From Todiramphus chloris collaris (taxonomy: Eukaryota > Chordata > Aves > Coraciiformes > Alcedinidae): a stretch of 64,000 bases of DNA. The stretch is from contig JANVCC010000270.1 of the NCBI GenBank assembly GCA_025345505.1, positions 1,683,689 to 1,747,688 on the forward strand. Direction: 5' to 3'. Positions 1 through 11,800 of the stretch are shown here, in pieces. Below the pieces are notes generated by a model. That model was not told the DNA's origin, made no database searches, and saw only the letters and a program-made list of their open reading frames with translations. The position numbers and the translations under genes are program-made. Each line of letters opens with the position of its first letter. The first letter of the stretch is position 1.

Positions 1-296
1 ACATGTAAAAATGGAAGTCAGCGTGTTACTGTTTGGCTTTTTTTTTTTCCCTCCCCTTTTCTCTGTTTTCTTTGAAAACAAGTGTTTTAAACTTATTTTT
101 AAAAATACTGGAAGGACAGAAGTTGAGTAGTCATCCTTCCTCTTGGAAATCCCAAAATATTTTTCAAACATTCTGCAGGACACAAAACATATGGCATGCT
201 CTCTTCAATCATTTCTGTGTGCTGGGGACATGCTGCTTTGCTTTCTGAGGAGTTATTAAATATGCTGGTGTTGCACAGGCTTAATGTTAACCGTGC

Positions 297-655
297 ACTA
301 GGGGAAATAGTGTCAGCCAATAGAGACTGAAGATTGATTGCTGATGAAGATGTTATGGGAGACAGTGTCAAAAGCCTTACTAAAGTCAAGATGAACACAT
401 CCATTGCTCTCCTCTCATCTGCCAAGCCAATAATCTCTTCATAGAAGGCTAACTGGTGGATCAGAGGTGATTTCCCCTTCACAAATCCACACTGACAGCT
501 CCTAATCACCTCCGTGTGTTTGGGAAGTTATTTCCAGGATTAGTTTCTCAACCACCTTTCCAGGGACTGAGGTGAGGCTGGCTGGCCTGTAGTTCCCCAG
601 ATCCTCCTCCTTGAAGACAGGACTGATGTGTTTTCTTCCAGCTCTCTTTTCAGCT
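297..655 (-). repeat. CR1 LINE fragment, reverse-transcriptase region, decayed
   Basis: On the minus strand this reads as part of the CR1 ORF2 reverse transcriptase. The translated pieces match the family's segment around CGFVKGKS, LAFYEE and LADERRAMDV. The continuation, corresponding to the DFSKAFDTVSHN block, is found only after a change of frame. The reading frame is therefore broken, and the copy is truncated at both ends (no endonuclease, no 3' UTR). It is a dead retrotransposon relic. Assignment to CR1 rests on recognising these conserved blocks; the subfamily cannot be given from sight. Confidence 0.85.
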
Positions 656-3600
656 AAGCTTATCTATAGAAGACCTTTAGGCTGCGCTTGCCTTTTTTTG
701 ATGGGACTTGCTTGTTCTTTTTCAAAGAAACTTTTCAATTTACATGCTCCAAATAAAAGGACACTGTTCACTGAATTTAACTTTACTATACATTGACCAA
801 ATCTTCACCTTCCAGCTGGAAGCAGGTTAAATCTGTACCGAATGTAGATAAGGTCTCATGCTAAAAGCAGTGCAGTATATCTTGTTAATTTTTTTTGTTT
901 TCTTCCCTTCTCTGCCACTTCATTAGCTGGAACCAGCCCAGGTTAATTGAAAATAGGAACTCTATTCCAGACCTTCCATCTTTAGAGAATAATCAGTTTT
1001 CCTGGGAGCCTCACAGGGAGATTGGTAGGGAGGGCACTCGTAAAGCCTTGCCTTTGAAGCTCGTGGGAAATCATTTACGCGAGCCAGCAGTTCCCCGCTA
1101 CCCTTGGGCAGGAAACCTCACAACATCCATTCTGGTCATGGAAGGAGAAACTTGCAGATAACCAGGGCAGCAGTCAAGCTGAATTGATTGAAATCATAAT
1201 TAGAAATGGATTCTTTAAAGGAGTAGGGGAGCTTTTGTGCATTTTTATGTTGTTTTTCTTGAAAACCCCCGATTCTCAGCAGCTGGCCCAAAGTGGAATC
1301 AGTTGTTTGGTAAACAGGTTTAGTCCGTTGTGCTAAAGTAGCCAGGGATTTTGTACTTTTCAGCAATTAGACAATCTAACATAAATATATCTATTTTCTT
1401 AATATTTATACATTCTGCTTTTATAAAATAATGTTTGGCACATTTCCTGCTTACCAGCCAGTGATTAATTTTGATCCATATGGATGGGAATCTGAATTCA
1501 ATTAAAAATGCAGAAGCTTAATGTACAGTTTTCTCCCAAAACATTCCACATTTAAAATGAGTGGAATAGTCTAAACAAAGGCAGTATCTTTACTGAGTGG
1601 AGCAGATTGTTTCTGGATATCATGATCTTCTACTGTTTGTAATCAACAGATATCATCTCGAGAAGGAAAAAGGTGCAGGTGGCTGTGGCCTGACAAACCC
1701 CTTAGCATTTTCTTCTGGAAAAGTTATGCATGGAATATGGTGACATATGATTTTTCAAAGTGCCAGAAAGATGTATGTATGATCTTCTGTGGTCTTTCAT
1801 GTGTTATCCTCATCTGTGGCTATTCCCAGATGTTAGCAGGCGCTTGTTTTACTAAGCAGAAAATGAGTGTCCCCCAGCTTTGTTCTTTATACAGCTTTGC
1901 TTTGTTGATGGATTTAAGAACTGAGTGTGCAAAATTAAGTCTATCTCACTGACAGAAGAAAAAATATGAAGGAACTTTCCATGAAATATCTGTTTTTCAG
2001 TTCTGCTCCATTCTGTTTGGTTGTGGGTTGTGTGAGATGAGTGTAGGTATGTGGAGAGCTTAGAATGTAGTTCAAGCTTCAATCCAGGCTTCCTCCATTC
2101 CAGTAATAGTTTGCCCTAAGTGAAGGAAGGGACATAAATTTCTTAACATGCTTCAGACACATTTGGATTTAAATTCCATGGGATTTGCTGTTCTCCAGTA
2201 AGGAGACACCTTTGTATTATTTGGGTCTGTGCTGCTGGGGTCAGCAGGTCCATCCTCTGGGGTCAGAGGGGCTCATCCCCCAGCCTGCCCAGACACAGCA
2301 GGAAGGAGGCTGCAGGATCATCCCTTCCCAGTCCATCAGGCTGCCTCCAACTTCACACCCTCTGAAATCAGACCAGCACAGGAGATGTGTTTCCTGGGAT
2401 GTGTTGCGTGCCATCAAACCCCAAGATGATCTGTCTGCCAGGAGGAATCAGTAAAGACTGAAGGAAATGGTTGCTCTAACTGCTGCGATGTGATTGCCTT
2501 CAGTGTGGTTTTACTGCCTTGTTCTGACAATGAATTAGGCCTGGGATGCATAGGGTCAGATAAAGCCTAATGGAATCAAGTATAAATGTATGACTCTATA
2601 AATCTACCTCGGAATGTGCGCTGTCTGAAAGGTTAATATAATATGTAATAGTTAGTGCAAGTGCTGACAGTGCACATACTGAAGTGGCTTCCAAGAGAGC
2701 TGCAAACTTATTTCTAATGCTAACAAAAAATTAAAAGAAAATCTGATTTCTGTGTTTTGGTGAATTTAACATACGAGTAAAATGAAGATATTTGAAGAGA
2801 CAAGCCCAGATAAGGGCCATGTGCATTGAGATGCTGAGTGAGTTTGATTTTCATGGAAAGAGTGAAAAATCAAGCAGGGTCTAAGCTGATGCCAAGACAG
2901 GCTTGGTGGGGGAGGAAGGGAGGGGTTGGTTATCAAGTGGAAATTCAGCTGGGACCCCGTGTGACCTGTGACCAAATGCCCCAGGATTGTGTGCATGGGG
3001 CAGTGCAGTGTTAAATTTTAATGCAAATGTCTCCAAGTGTCTGTGTGGGATTTATTTATTATATAATCAAGGGAAATAAGACATTTCAGATTCTAGCTAG
3101 CAGCGTAGCGAGGGCCTCTGTTGGGAGGTGTAAAGGTTTAGCATCCCCCTGGACAGCAGTTTGTATTAGTCTCACGGCTGCTGTTGCTTGTGTGCTGCAA
3201 CCCTAAGATCACGTCTGTAAAAGTTTTATGCGATGTACTCAGCGTTGTGTTTGATATACAGTACGCAGAGAATATTTTACAGTAAAGAAGTTTATTTACT
3301 AACAGTTTAGAGGGCTTTGCATTTTTATTGCATGTAGTTTTCACTTCCCTCATCTGTAAATCTGCTCCTTAGTTCTTGTTGTGTATAGTCAGGTAGGGAA
3401 GATCTTTCAATACACATATAAGAAGCCTGTAAGAATTACCTGTAGTAAAATTCAGCATCTAAACAAAGCGCTCCCAAGATTTATTACCTTGAAACTTTAC
3501 AGATAATAAAAACATGTGCCCTGTTGTGAACGGAAGGTGATAATCCACCTTTTCCCATGCAAAAAGTAGGAGAGATTAAAGAGAGGTTCATGATTTAGAA

Positions 3601-6600
3601 CATAATGTTGCCTGTCCTGTCAGAACAACTCTGGAAGAAGAGAGCCATAATTTTTAAGGTGTGTGCTTGGTTGGTTTGTTTGCTTTTTTTAAAAAAAAAG
3701 TGAGGTTTGGGTGTCTGGTCAGGAGGTTTCCATAATATGATTAATCTGTTTATGCCTCTGTGGGATGGGCATCATTTGAAGGAGTTTGAACAGCTCAGAG
3801 GATTTGGAAATGCGAGTGAAAGCTTTGTGAGTATAGGCTCTTGTATGTTTTGGTGCTATCAGCTGAAATATGGACTGCTGAATATTGTGTCCAATTTCAG
3901 TCCCCTTGTGCTCTAAAAGGAGAGATGGAAGGGAGAGCAGTAGAAGCAACTCAAGAAGATAAGTGATGGAAATGATAACGTCTATATGAAGGAATACTAG
4001 AAAAAATGAAGAACATGGCAATATGCACAGCTGCAGTTTGAGGCATGCAGTGAAGGTACTCTCTTGTTTCAGTGTGATTGCCACCTGCCTTTCTGGTGCC
4101 CTTCCATTCATTTCAGTGGCACTTGACATCGAGACCGCCTATGAAATCTTAAACACCAGTAGGATGAAATTATGAATGGAAAAGCCTAATCTAAACGTGG
4201 GGTTGTTTTCTGCCTCTGCTGTGCCACAGACCAAGCTGAAGGGTCTAAGTGAAGCAGCAGTACAATGCCTTGAAGTCAGTCAGGGCTGCTGCTGCAGCGT
4301 GCGGTTGGCTGGAGGTGTTTGCTTCCATCACCGCTGCACTTTGGCTGCCGTCCTATCCCCTTCTGGCCAAAAAAATGCTGAGAACTTCTGATGTAACCGG
4401 AAGGGAAGATGGTTGTGTTTGTTTACTGATAGCACACAGATAAGCGTGGCTGTCAGTGAGCCCTCAAACTTTCTTTTTTAAAATTGCTGTGAGTATTTGT
4501 ACTCTTGCCAGTTAATCTGAGAGTAGGAACGCCAGTGAGGGGAATAAAATATGGAAAATAATGCTGTGTTTTGTATAGCACCTGCCATACTCTAGAATGT
4601 TAAAGCACTTACTAAATAGATGCTGAGATGGATAAAATATGACAGTGCTTATAAGCAAATACATCACCTGCTGAGCTTTCAGCCGTGTCGCTGGCACGCG
4701 GCCATAAGCACCATTAAAACTGCTACGGGAAGACAGACTTGGGTAGACCTCTGAGGGATACCCCTGGTCTGTGTTTCATTGAAAAATTTGTAACAATGAG
4801 TGTGGAAACTACAACATAAACCAAAACAAAGCTGGAAAGACCTTGAGATACTGACTAGTCTGCTCTTTGGCCCTCAAAGCAGGTTGAACTTTATAGCTGT
4901 TTTGTTTTGGGTTTTTTTTCTAGCACAGCTGTTTAGACATCTGCATGAAATAATAAACCCACCCAAGCCCGCTCTTCCATGTCACTCTTTGTAGAAAGGC
5001 TTTTCCTGATACCCAGTGAAAATGTTTCTCGTTGGATTTGAGTGGGTCCTCGGCAGGGTACGGTGGAGTCAAGGTTTTCCACGGCATGTGCCACTCTGTC
5101 CGGTCTGGTGATGAAAATGCCTTTGCATTTTCTCCTCTCTAGTCCACATAGTACTAGCATAGGCAGCCTTTCTACACACGTCCTCCCTGGAGACTTGTGG
5201 TAATTTCTCTTACTATCTTTGGACTCTTTCCAATTGCTTCCTATTTTTTATAATTGTTATGCCAAAAATTTGACTTTTATTCCTTCCTGCTAAGCAGAAG
5301 AAGCGGAGTGCTTCCCGTTTTGGGGCGTGCATCCTCCTGTTAATATTCCTGTGTGATGGCTGCTGCTTTTTTAGATGACATTTGAACTTGTATTCAGCTC
5401 ATGGACTATTCTAACCCATACTCCTCTCCTTTTCTGATGGCTTTTCTCTAGTTTGACAGAGTAATTTTGAGTTCTGTCCCTGTTGTACCCAGCAGAGCTG
5501 CGGGTGTAAGCGTGTCCTGTGTTCAGCTGCCTGGGTTGCTGATGAAGCACTCCCTGAAACATCACCAAGTTCAGATCCTTGCAAAACCCCACTCCCTACA
5601 CCTCTCTGGTTTCGATGGCAAGCTATTGACAACTCTTTGGGGGTTGTGAAGTCAATAAATGTTGCCTTCATTCCCTAGCCATCTCCTGTAGAAAGTACCT
5701 GCTTGTGAGCAGGGCTGCGGGGGAGTCTGCCTTTGCTCTGGAAGGCATGGAGAAGGGGTGAGGAATCTCCGGGGTTCTGGCCTGTGCTAGCTTTTCCCCA
5801 CTGTTTCTCAGTGGGATAGAAGTTGAAATTGTTAATGATGTGATGCTGCATAAGGAATAGGACTGGCTGATCCCACGGGCAGAGCAGGATGACTTTCCTG
5901 CTGATAGATGATCTTATAGCACAATAAGAAAAAGAAATAAAAGGTGGAGGAGCTTGTCTGCGGACACGTTCTCAGGTTGGACCCCCATGATTACTGGATT
6001 CTTGTAGCATGGAGATCACAGTTGTTGGAGAAGAGGCAAACACAAAATTATCCTTTCAGATGTCAAAGAATTGCCCTTTGTGTTCAGAGCTTACGTTTCA
6101 CCTTCTTCACCGGTGTGTGCTTTGTGTCATTACGCAAGGTAATTTTATCATTTATTTGACACTTGTATCTACAGAAGGAAATAAGTCAGGAGCTGAACTG
6201 CATGTCATTGGGTGCCATACTGGAAAATACAGAAAGTCAGTGTAATTCTTTTGTGGAGAGAGAGGGATAAATGCAGCAGCATGACTGTACCTAGATGGAA
6301 AATCATGACTGTTTTTACTGCAGTGTTTCACGTGTGATGGCTTGTTTGCCTGTGGAATTGGAACAAATGCCAATTAAGACGAATCCAAGTCTGCTGATAA
6401 TTACACTAATTGCCCACAGGTTGCTAATAATAAACTTGTGATTTCTGAGAGAGATGGTAGAAGTTAGTGACAGATGTACTGACTGCACTAAATGTGATGC
6501 TGCGGAACTTTGAACAGTGTGGCTGCCGTTAGGATGGAGATTACCATGGTAATTACTTCAGCAATTGAATGCAGGACATTCACACAGAGTTGTAATATTA

Positions 6601-6803
6601 ATTACCAGGTACACTCAAAAATATTTTGTGTGTGTCAGAAGGCCCTGTTTCAAAGTTCATAGGGTGCCAAAGAAGACTGAATGCTCCCATGTCTACACTA
6701 CCAGTGATAATGCAGGAAACTACCTCTCCCCTGCTTGTGTCTTAATCAAATAGCATCAGCCTAGAAGCAAGAGGTTGTCATTTTTTATTATTTTTTATTC
6801 TTT

Positions 6804-7127
6804 TTGTCTGCCTGTACACAGTCCAGGAGGTTCCTCCAGTGCATTGATGATAACTTCTTGATGCAAATGGAGGAGGAGCCAACTGGGAGGGGAGCAATGC
6901 TGGCTCTTATTCTCACCAACAAGGAGGGGCTGGTTGAAGCAGTGAGGGTTGGGGGCAGCCTTGGCCTTGGTGATCATGAGATGGTGGAGTTCATGACCTT
7001 GTCTGGCAGGAACAGGATGTCAAGTAGGACCAAAACTCTGGATTTCAGGAGGGCCGACTTTGACCTTTTCAGAAAATTGCTGGGTGAAATCTCATGGGAC
7101 AGGTTACTAGAGGGCAGTATTTGTTAA
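6804..7127 (+). repeat. CR1 LINE fragment, ORF2 between endonuclease and reverse transcriptase
   Basis: The plus strand keeps an open frame of 107 codons that reads as the CR1 ORF2 segment following the endonuclease. Recognisable blocks are FLQCIDDNFL, LILTNKEGLV, GDHEMVEF, TLDFRRADF and a final W-D-x-L-EG. The frame ends in a stop just where similarity ends and AT-rich sequence begins. Both ends of the element are missing, so it cannot be mobile. The absence of internal stops across the whole piece suggests it is younger, or by luck less damaged, than the piece near the left edge. Confidence 0.88.
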
Positions 7128-8506
7128 TTGTATTAGTAATTATTAGTACTTATTATTAGCATCTTGGCTCTTTAAAAGCTGAACTCAAAACTCGGTCACT
7201 ATCTTGGTTACATGATAGCCTGTACTTGGGGAAATCGTAGAGATTCTGATGCTCCTGGCTCACTATTTCTGAACTGCTCGCTGCGACTCCTAATAGGTGA
7301 CTTTTGGCAAGCTGCTTTCAAAGCACTGTGATTCTGTTCACAGCAGCCCTTAGACTCGTTAAATTGTTGATCAAATGATATTGCAGACAGCAAAAAAAAT
7401 CTGAACGGGGAGGAAAAATGGAAATAAAAGCAGAACAGCTTGGAAGGGAAAACTAAACGAAAGCTGAGATGAAGTACAGCGGTTTTGGATTGGGAGCTGC
7501 TGCACTGCTGGGTATAAATAATGCAGCATTTTTCCCATGGGTGTGTTGTAGACCTTAATTGGTTAATGGCTGAAAAGCACTTTGAGATCCTCTGTAGAGA
7601 TATGCTGGGGAAGAGCAGAGTGCTCCTTAATGGCACCGTGTAACACTGGTTTGTACGTGTCACCGTGTCCAACTGGTGTCACTGGTGATCCAGTCCATGC
7701 CCGACACTGTTGGGCATGCTTAACATTTGCAAGGTGACTGTGCCTGTGTGTTGGGAAATCAAGGTACTGGATTTATTTGCCAGTATGACCACTTTCCTTT
7801 TTAACACGTGATGAAGTTTTGCATGCTTTTCAAAGTTGCTTACCCTAGGAATTAGCAATGTCCATTTAGAAACTAAGCCTTCAGATTTATTATCTGGAAA
7901 GTACTATCTAAAATTGCAGTATATGCAGGTCTAAAGGTATTCATATTAACATTACGTTTAAACTTACAGGTAAATGCAAAATGTTGGACTAATGGTAGGA
8001 ATCTCTTCCTAACTTTTTTTCTTTTGGAAGCTCCCCTTGTGGAGAAATAGCACTTGGAATCTCCTGTAAATAATTTCATTCTTAGCTCTTTTTAAGGAGT
8101 ATAGATTTGAACATCTGATTGGACACAATGGTTACAGTTTCCTATTTGCCTTTATTTGTGAAGAAACCTCAAGAAAAGTGGGGTATTCTTTCTCATTTTT
8201 ATATATCTGTCCCTTGTGGGGTTTTCTTTTCTTACTTGTTTGCATGAGTTTTCAGGAATTAAGTGGCTTCTGTCATGACTGCACTTTTTAGCTCACATTT
8301 GCCACTGTTATTGCTAGAAGTAATTTCTTGGAAGATTCAACACTTGTAAACATAAATTCCAGCTCTTGGAGCAACTCAGTCCCTTCTAGAAGATACTACC
8401 TGTTATTACTGATCCTGAGGTTGAATTTTTATCTTTCAATATTCCCATTCATTCAGTTCCTATTTTCTTACAAAGCTTATGAGCATGGACAAGCAAAGGA
8501 AAGTGA

Positions 8507-8607
8507 TTTGTTTGTTTGTTGGGGGTTTTTTTGTTTGGTGGTGGTTTTTTGGTTTGGGTTTTTTTTGTTTGTTGTTTTTGTTTGGTGGTGGTTGTTGTTG
8601 TTTTTTT
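8507..8607. repeat. Low-complexity tract of only G and T (101 nt)
   Basis: For 101 consecutive bases the plus strand contains no A and no C. It mixes T runs of up to eight, G runs of two to five, GTTT repeats and GTTGTTGTT stretches. The minus strand is correspondingly only A and C. It is not a simple microsatellite with one unit. Short open frames across it encode only low-complexity peptides and are not genes. Confidence 0.95.
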
Positions 8608-9719
8608 CCCCATTTCTCTACTAAGCACTTGGTTTGTACTGCCCTACCTTGGTACCTCACTGCCAGCCTCTTTGTGTGGCTGCCAAGGCTTCTTGCATAA
8701 TTTTCTTGACAAATGGCTTGCTCATTAATATTTCAGCCCTGTTCCTTCCAGCCTCTGAGAAGTGGCGTGCCTCAGGCAGGGCAATGTAGTTCCTTCCTTA
8801 GGAGCCTTCTAATCTTTTCCCTTAAATGCTTTGTCAGAGCCCGTGACAGATAAATGAAGATGGTGCCAATCAAACTCGAGGTGACTTCTTTGTACACGCA
8901 TGACCAGATGCTTTCTACCTGGGAGATGCTGGGCTGCAGTGGAGCCTCTGCTGCAAACATCTCCATGTTTCTTTATCCACATTGAAGTCTCTGAGGCTTA
9001 GCGATTCTGAAGGAAAATCTGCAGAGGAAATTTGTCCCTGGCTTTCTTTTTTTGACTGTCTGTTGCAGTTTGTGTAGTCCAGGTGAAGACTCTGTTCAGA
9101 CTCTAATAGAGACAGACCATGGTGGGTCCTGCAGCTGAGCTAGGGTCTGAGTTGAGATCAAGGGCACATCACAGCCGGGTCTGAGGTGTGCGTTCTGCTG
9201 GTATTTTTGACTCAAGATGACAGCAAACGGGTAAAACTGAGCTCTGTGGAGCCTGGGCTGGCAGAAAATGGATGTGATAGAAGACTTATAGTACCCACCC
9301 CACCACTTGCAGTTGATCCATAAGAAAGGCTAGTTTGATTTAAATGTTGATTACATACATATTAAAACCAGGAAATAACTCCCTGGTTTAAAATATTCAT
9401 GATATTTAATATTTCATATTAATATTTAGATTAGGCTTTTAACTGACAGCATGTCTAGGGTATTATCAGGAGGACACCTGGAGATCTGTGGCGAGTCGTG
9501 GATTCCCCAGTTCTCAAGCAGGGAAGATGGGGGGAATCAGAGACTCCTGGGAGACAGCAGGTAAAGCTGAGGCCTTGAGGTCTGGGGATGAGCCGGGTGA
9601 CTCCTGTTAGCCCCCTTCCCTGCTGTCACCCAGCTAAGTCATGCTTGTTTTTTAGGACTGGGTGGGCTGAGTTTGTTTCTGGGGTTTAACTTTTCCTCTG
9701 ACGTATGAGGTGTCATGTT

Positions 9720-10560
9720 GAGTGTTTTGCAGTCGAGGGTTAAATGTGGCCCGTTGGGTGCTGTGTTGAGTCTGGTCTGGAAGATGCTGCTGTGTTTGTC
9801 TCTGCCTTGCCTTGGGGCGCTCGGGTGGGTAGCACAGGCCCTGGAACACGGGCCGTTGTTCCGACAACAGCCATCTTCTGGGTCAGTGAAAAAGGCACGT
9901 GGTTGCTGAGATCTGTAATTTCATATTTAAGAAGGTCTTGCGTGTGGAACCGAGAAAAAACACGGTCGTGCCTCATCCCAGAAAAGTGTGGTGGTTTTTT
10001 TTAATTTCCTCTCTCGATATTGCAAGCCTCAGAACGTTGCTGAAGGCGGCGTCGTGATTAATGTGTCGCTGCTAGAGAGCAGACAGCAAGCCAGCTTATG
10101 ACACGCTTTTGCTTCAGCAAAGAAAAATAGCGAAAGGATAACTTATTCTGTATGTTTCTGGGAACTTGCTGAAGGATTATTAACCAGATGAACTTGACGT
10201 CCATGAAAAGATTAAGAGCCAAATACGGGAAGGCTACGTTACCTCGCCTGGCGCTTCGTGGCGCGTGCGGCGTTTGGCTCCGCTGGGTGCTCGGGGCCAT
10301 CTGAAAGCGTTCTGCCCTTGGCAGGTCGGGCTCTAAAATGGATCCGTTCGAAGTCGTCGCTAAGGCTGCTTCGGAGGCCCGTGCGTGTAACGGATTCGGT
10401 GTGCTCGGTAAGAGGGGAAGGCTGTTCTGGTGTGCAGCAACAGAGCTGTGTTTTCAGATGAGCTTGAAAAGAAAAAAAACTCCCCGCTCGTTACTGGTAT
10501 TGTGTGCAGAATAACTTCTGTGCCATCCTGCGCGACGGGGATGCGGCCGTGGCGATACAA
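9720..10560. promoter_or_regulatory. CpG-rich patch, candidate intronic promoter or CpG island
   Basis: CpG dinucleotides are sparse over most of the window but crowd together here. They are densest at about 10,230-10,410, where I count roughly 20 in under 200 bases, with more near 9,800-10,080 and 10,525-10,560. In vertebrate DNA such clusters mark germline-unmethylated sequence, usually promoters. No TATA box or known first exon is evident. It lies about 4.3 kb upstream of the FARS2 start-codon exon, so it could serve the FARS2 first exon or an alternative transcript; both ideas are inference. Confidence 0.35.
10338..10514 (+). other. Small open frame with possible splice signals in the CpG patch
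   Basis: An ATG in a strong Kozak context (A at -3, G at +4) opens a 58-codon frame beginning MDPFEVVAKAASEARA. A splice-acceptor-like TTGGCAG ends at 10324 and a good donor-like G|GTAAGA follows 10407, so the first 24 codons could form a short exon (10325-10407). I do not recognise the peptide. If this exon were joined to the FARS2 exon starting at 14671, its ATG would be out of frame with FARS2 and would act as an upstream open frame. It may simply be chance in GC-rich sequence. Confidence 0.15.
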
Positions 10561-11653
10561 TGATATTTGCTGCTGTGTGCCTACATAGTTTTCAAAACTA
10601 GAATTCAATGCTTAGCTAAATTGCTAAGCAGACTGGTAAATGTCCAATTTTAGCAGCCTAGCATATGTTTATAATTTTTGTTTTAACATATGCTATGGTG
10701 GTTGAACCCCCCTCCCCACACATACGGTAGATAAAAGCTGTCACATCACAAAATGGTGGCAGCCCAACTTTTCTAACATTTTCTATGGCACTTCAGAGTC
10801 TTGCATTAATTAGCTATTCTTGGATAGGAGACAGACTCTCATCTTTGTAGAATTTTGGTTCCAAACCCATCGTGTACTGGGGTTTATGTATGCAGTAGCC
10901 CATCTGTGTTTCTGCAGCCCCGAGCACTAGGAAGCAGAGGGCACCCAGCAGAGCGGCCGGTCAGGGTGAGGATGCCCTTGGTTCACAGGTACAGCCTAAA
11001 CCTCCGTGGAGCCTTGTGACAGACACTGCTGCAGCTGTGACAGTGTCTGAATCCTTGCTGTCTTGTGACGTGGCAACCTGGATTTAGACCTGCAAGGACT
11101 TGCCCCAGCAGCACGGCAGTACAGTCCCTCATCGCACCGAGCTGCCCTCTGCATGTGCTCCAAAATCACTGGATTTTTCGGTATTCTGATGGCTGCTTCC
11201 CTGTTAAGCTCCTGATGATGTGTTCTTCTGCATGCGTAATGTGTCCTGAGCTGCTGCACGGGGATGGTTGGGTTTCTGTAGGGGCTGAAGGAACCTTGTC
11301 CATCAAGTGAAACTGCTCGTGGGGCAGGTGTGGTCACGTCTGTGCCTGGTCTATCCACAGCACGGACAGGGCTGTTCTGATGCCTTCATCCCGGGGTGTC
11401 GTGGGTGCCACCTCCTGCCCTCTGCTCTGGGTCTGCCTTGAAGTGCTCAAAGGGCTCATACCCGTGTGCAAGCGAGGTTCCAAATGTCAAGTACCATGTC
11501 ATCTCTACTGAAGATCCGAGTGCCTGCAGTTGTACTGGACATCTCAGTGTGGAGGTTGAGGTACATGGACAGGTCTGTGGAGCTTCAGAGGAGCTGCTGA
11601 GGTCCTCAGGAATGTGGTAGTGACAGCATGAAGGTAAGGACCTATGTAGTAGG

Positions 11654-11800
11654 AGATCATAGAACACAGACTGGTTTGGGCTGGAAAGGACCTTTCAAGG
11701 TCATCCCGTCCAACCCCCTTGCAGTCAGCAGGGACATCTGCAACTAGAGCAGGGTGCTGAGAGCCCTGTCCGGACCGACCTGGAATGTTCACATCCTCCT
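11654..11800 (-). repeat. CR1 LINE 3' end, reverse orientation
   Basis: Read on the minus strand, this is the last part of a CR1 element. The plus strand shows the characteristic reversed terminus ATCATAGAAC, then GGTTTGGGCTGGAAAGGACC, then TCCAACCCCCTTGCAGTCAG, followed by the GACATCTGCAACTAGAGCAG block. Similarity fades after about 150 bases, so this is a 5'-truncated copy, as most CR1 insertions are. Confidence 0.9.

Noticed and set aside
9652-10300. LYRM4 first exon on the minus strand, as expected for the head-to-head neighbour of FARS2
   Set aside because: No minus-strand frame in or near the CpG patch carries the LYR-motif protein; the neighbour must lie beyond the left edge.
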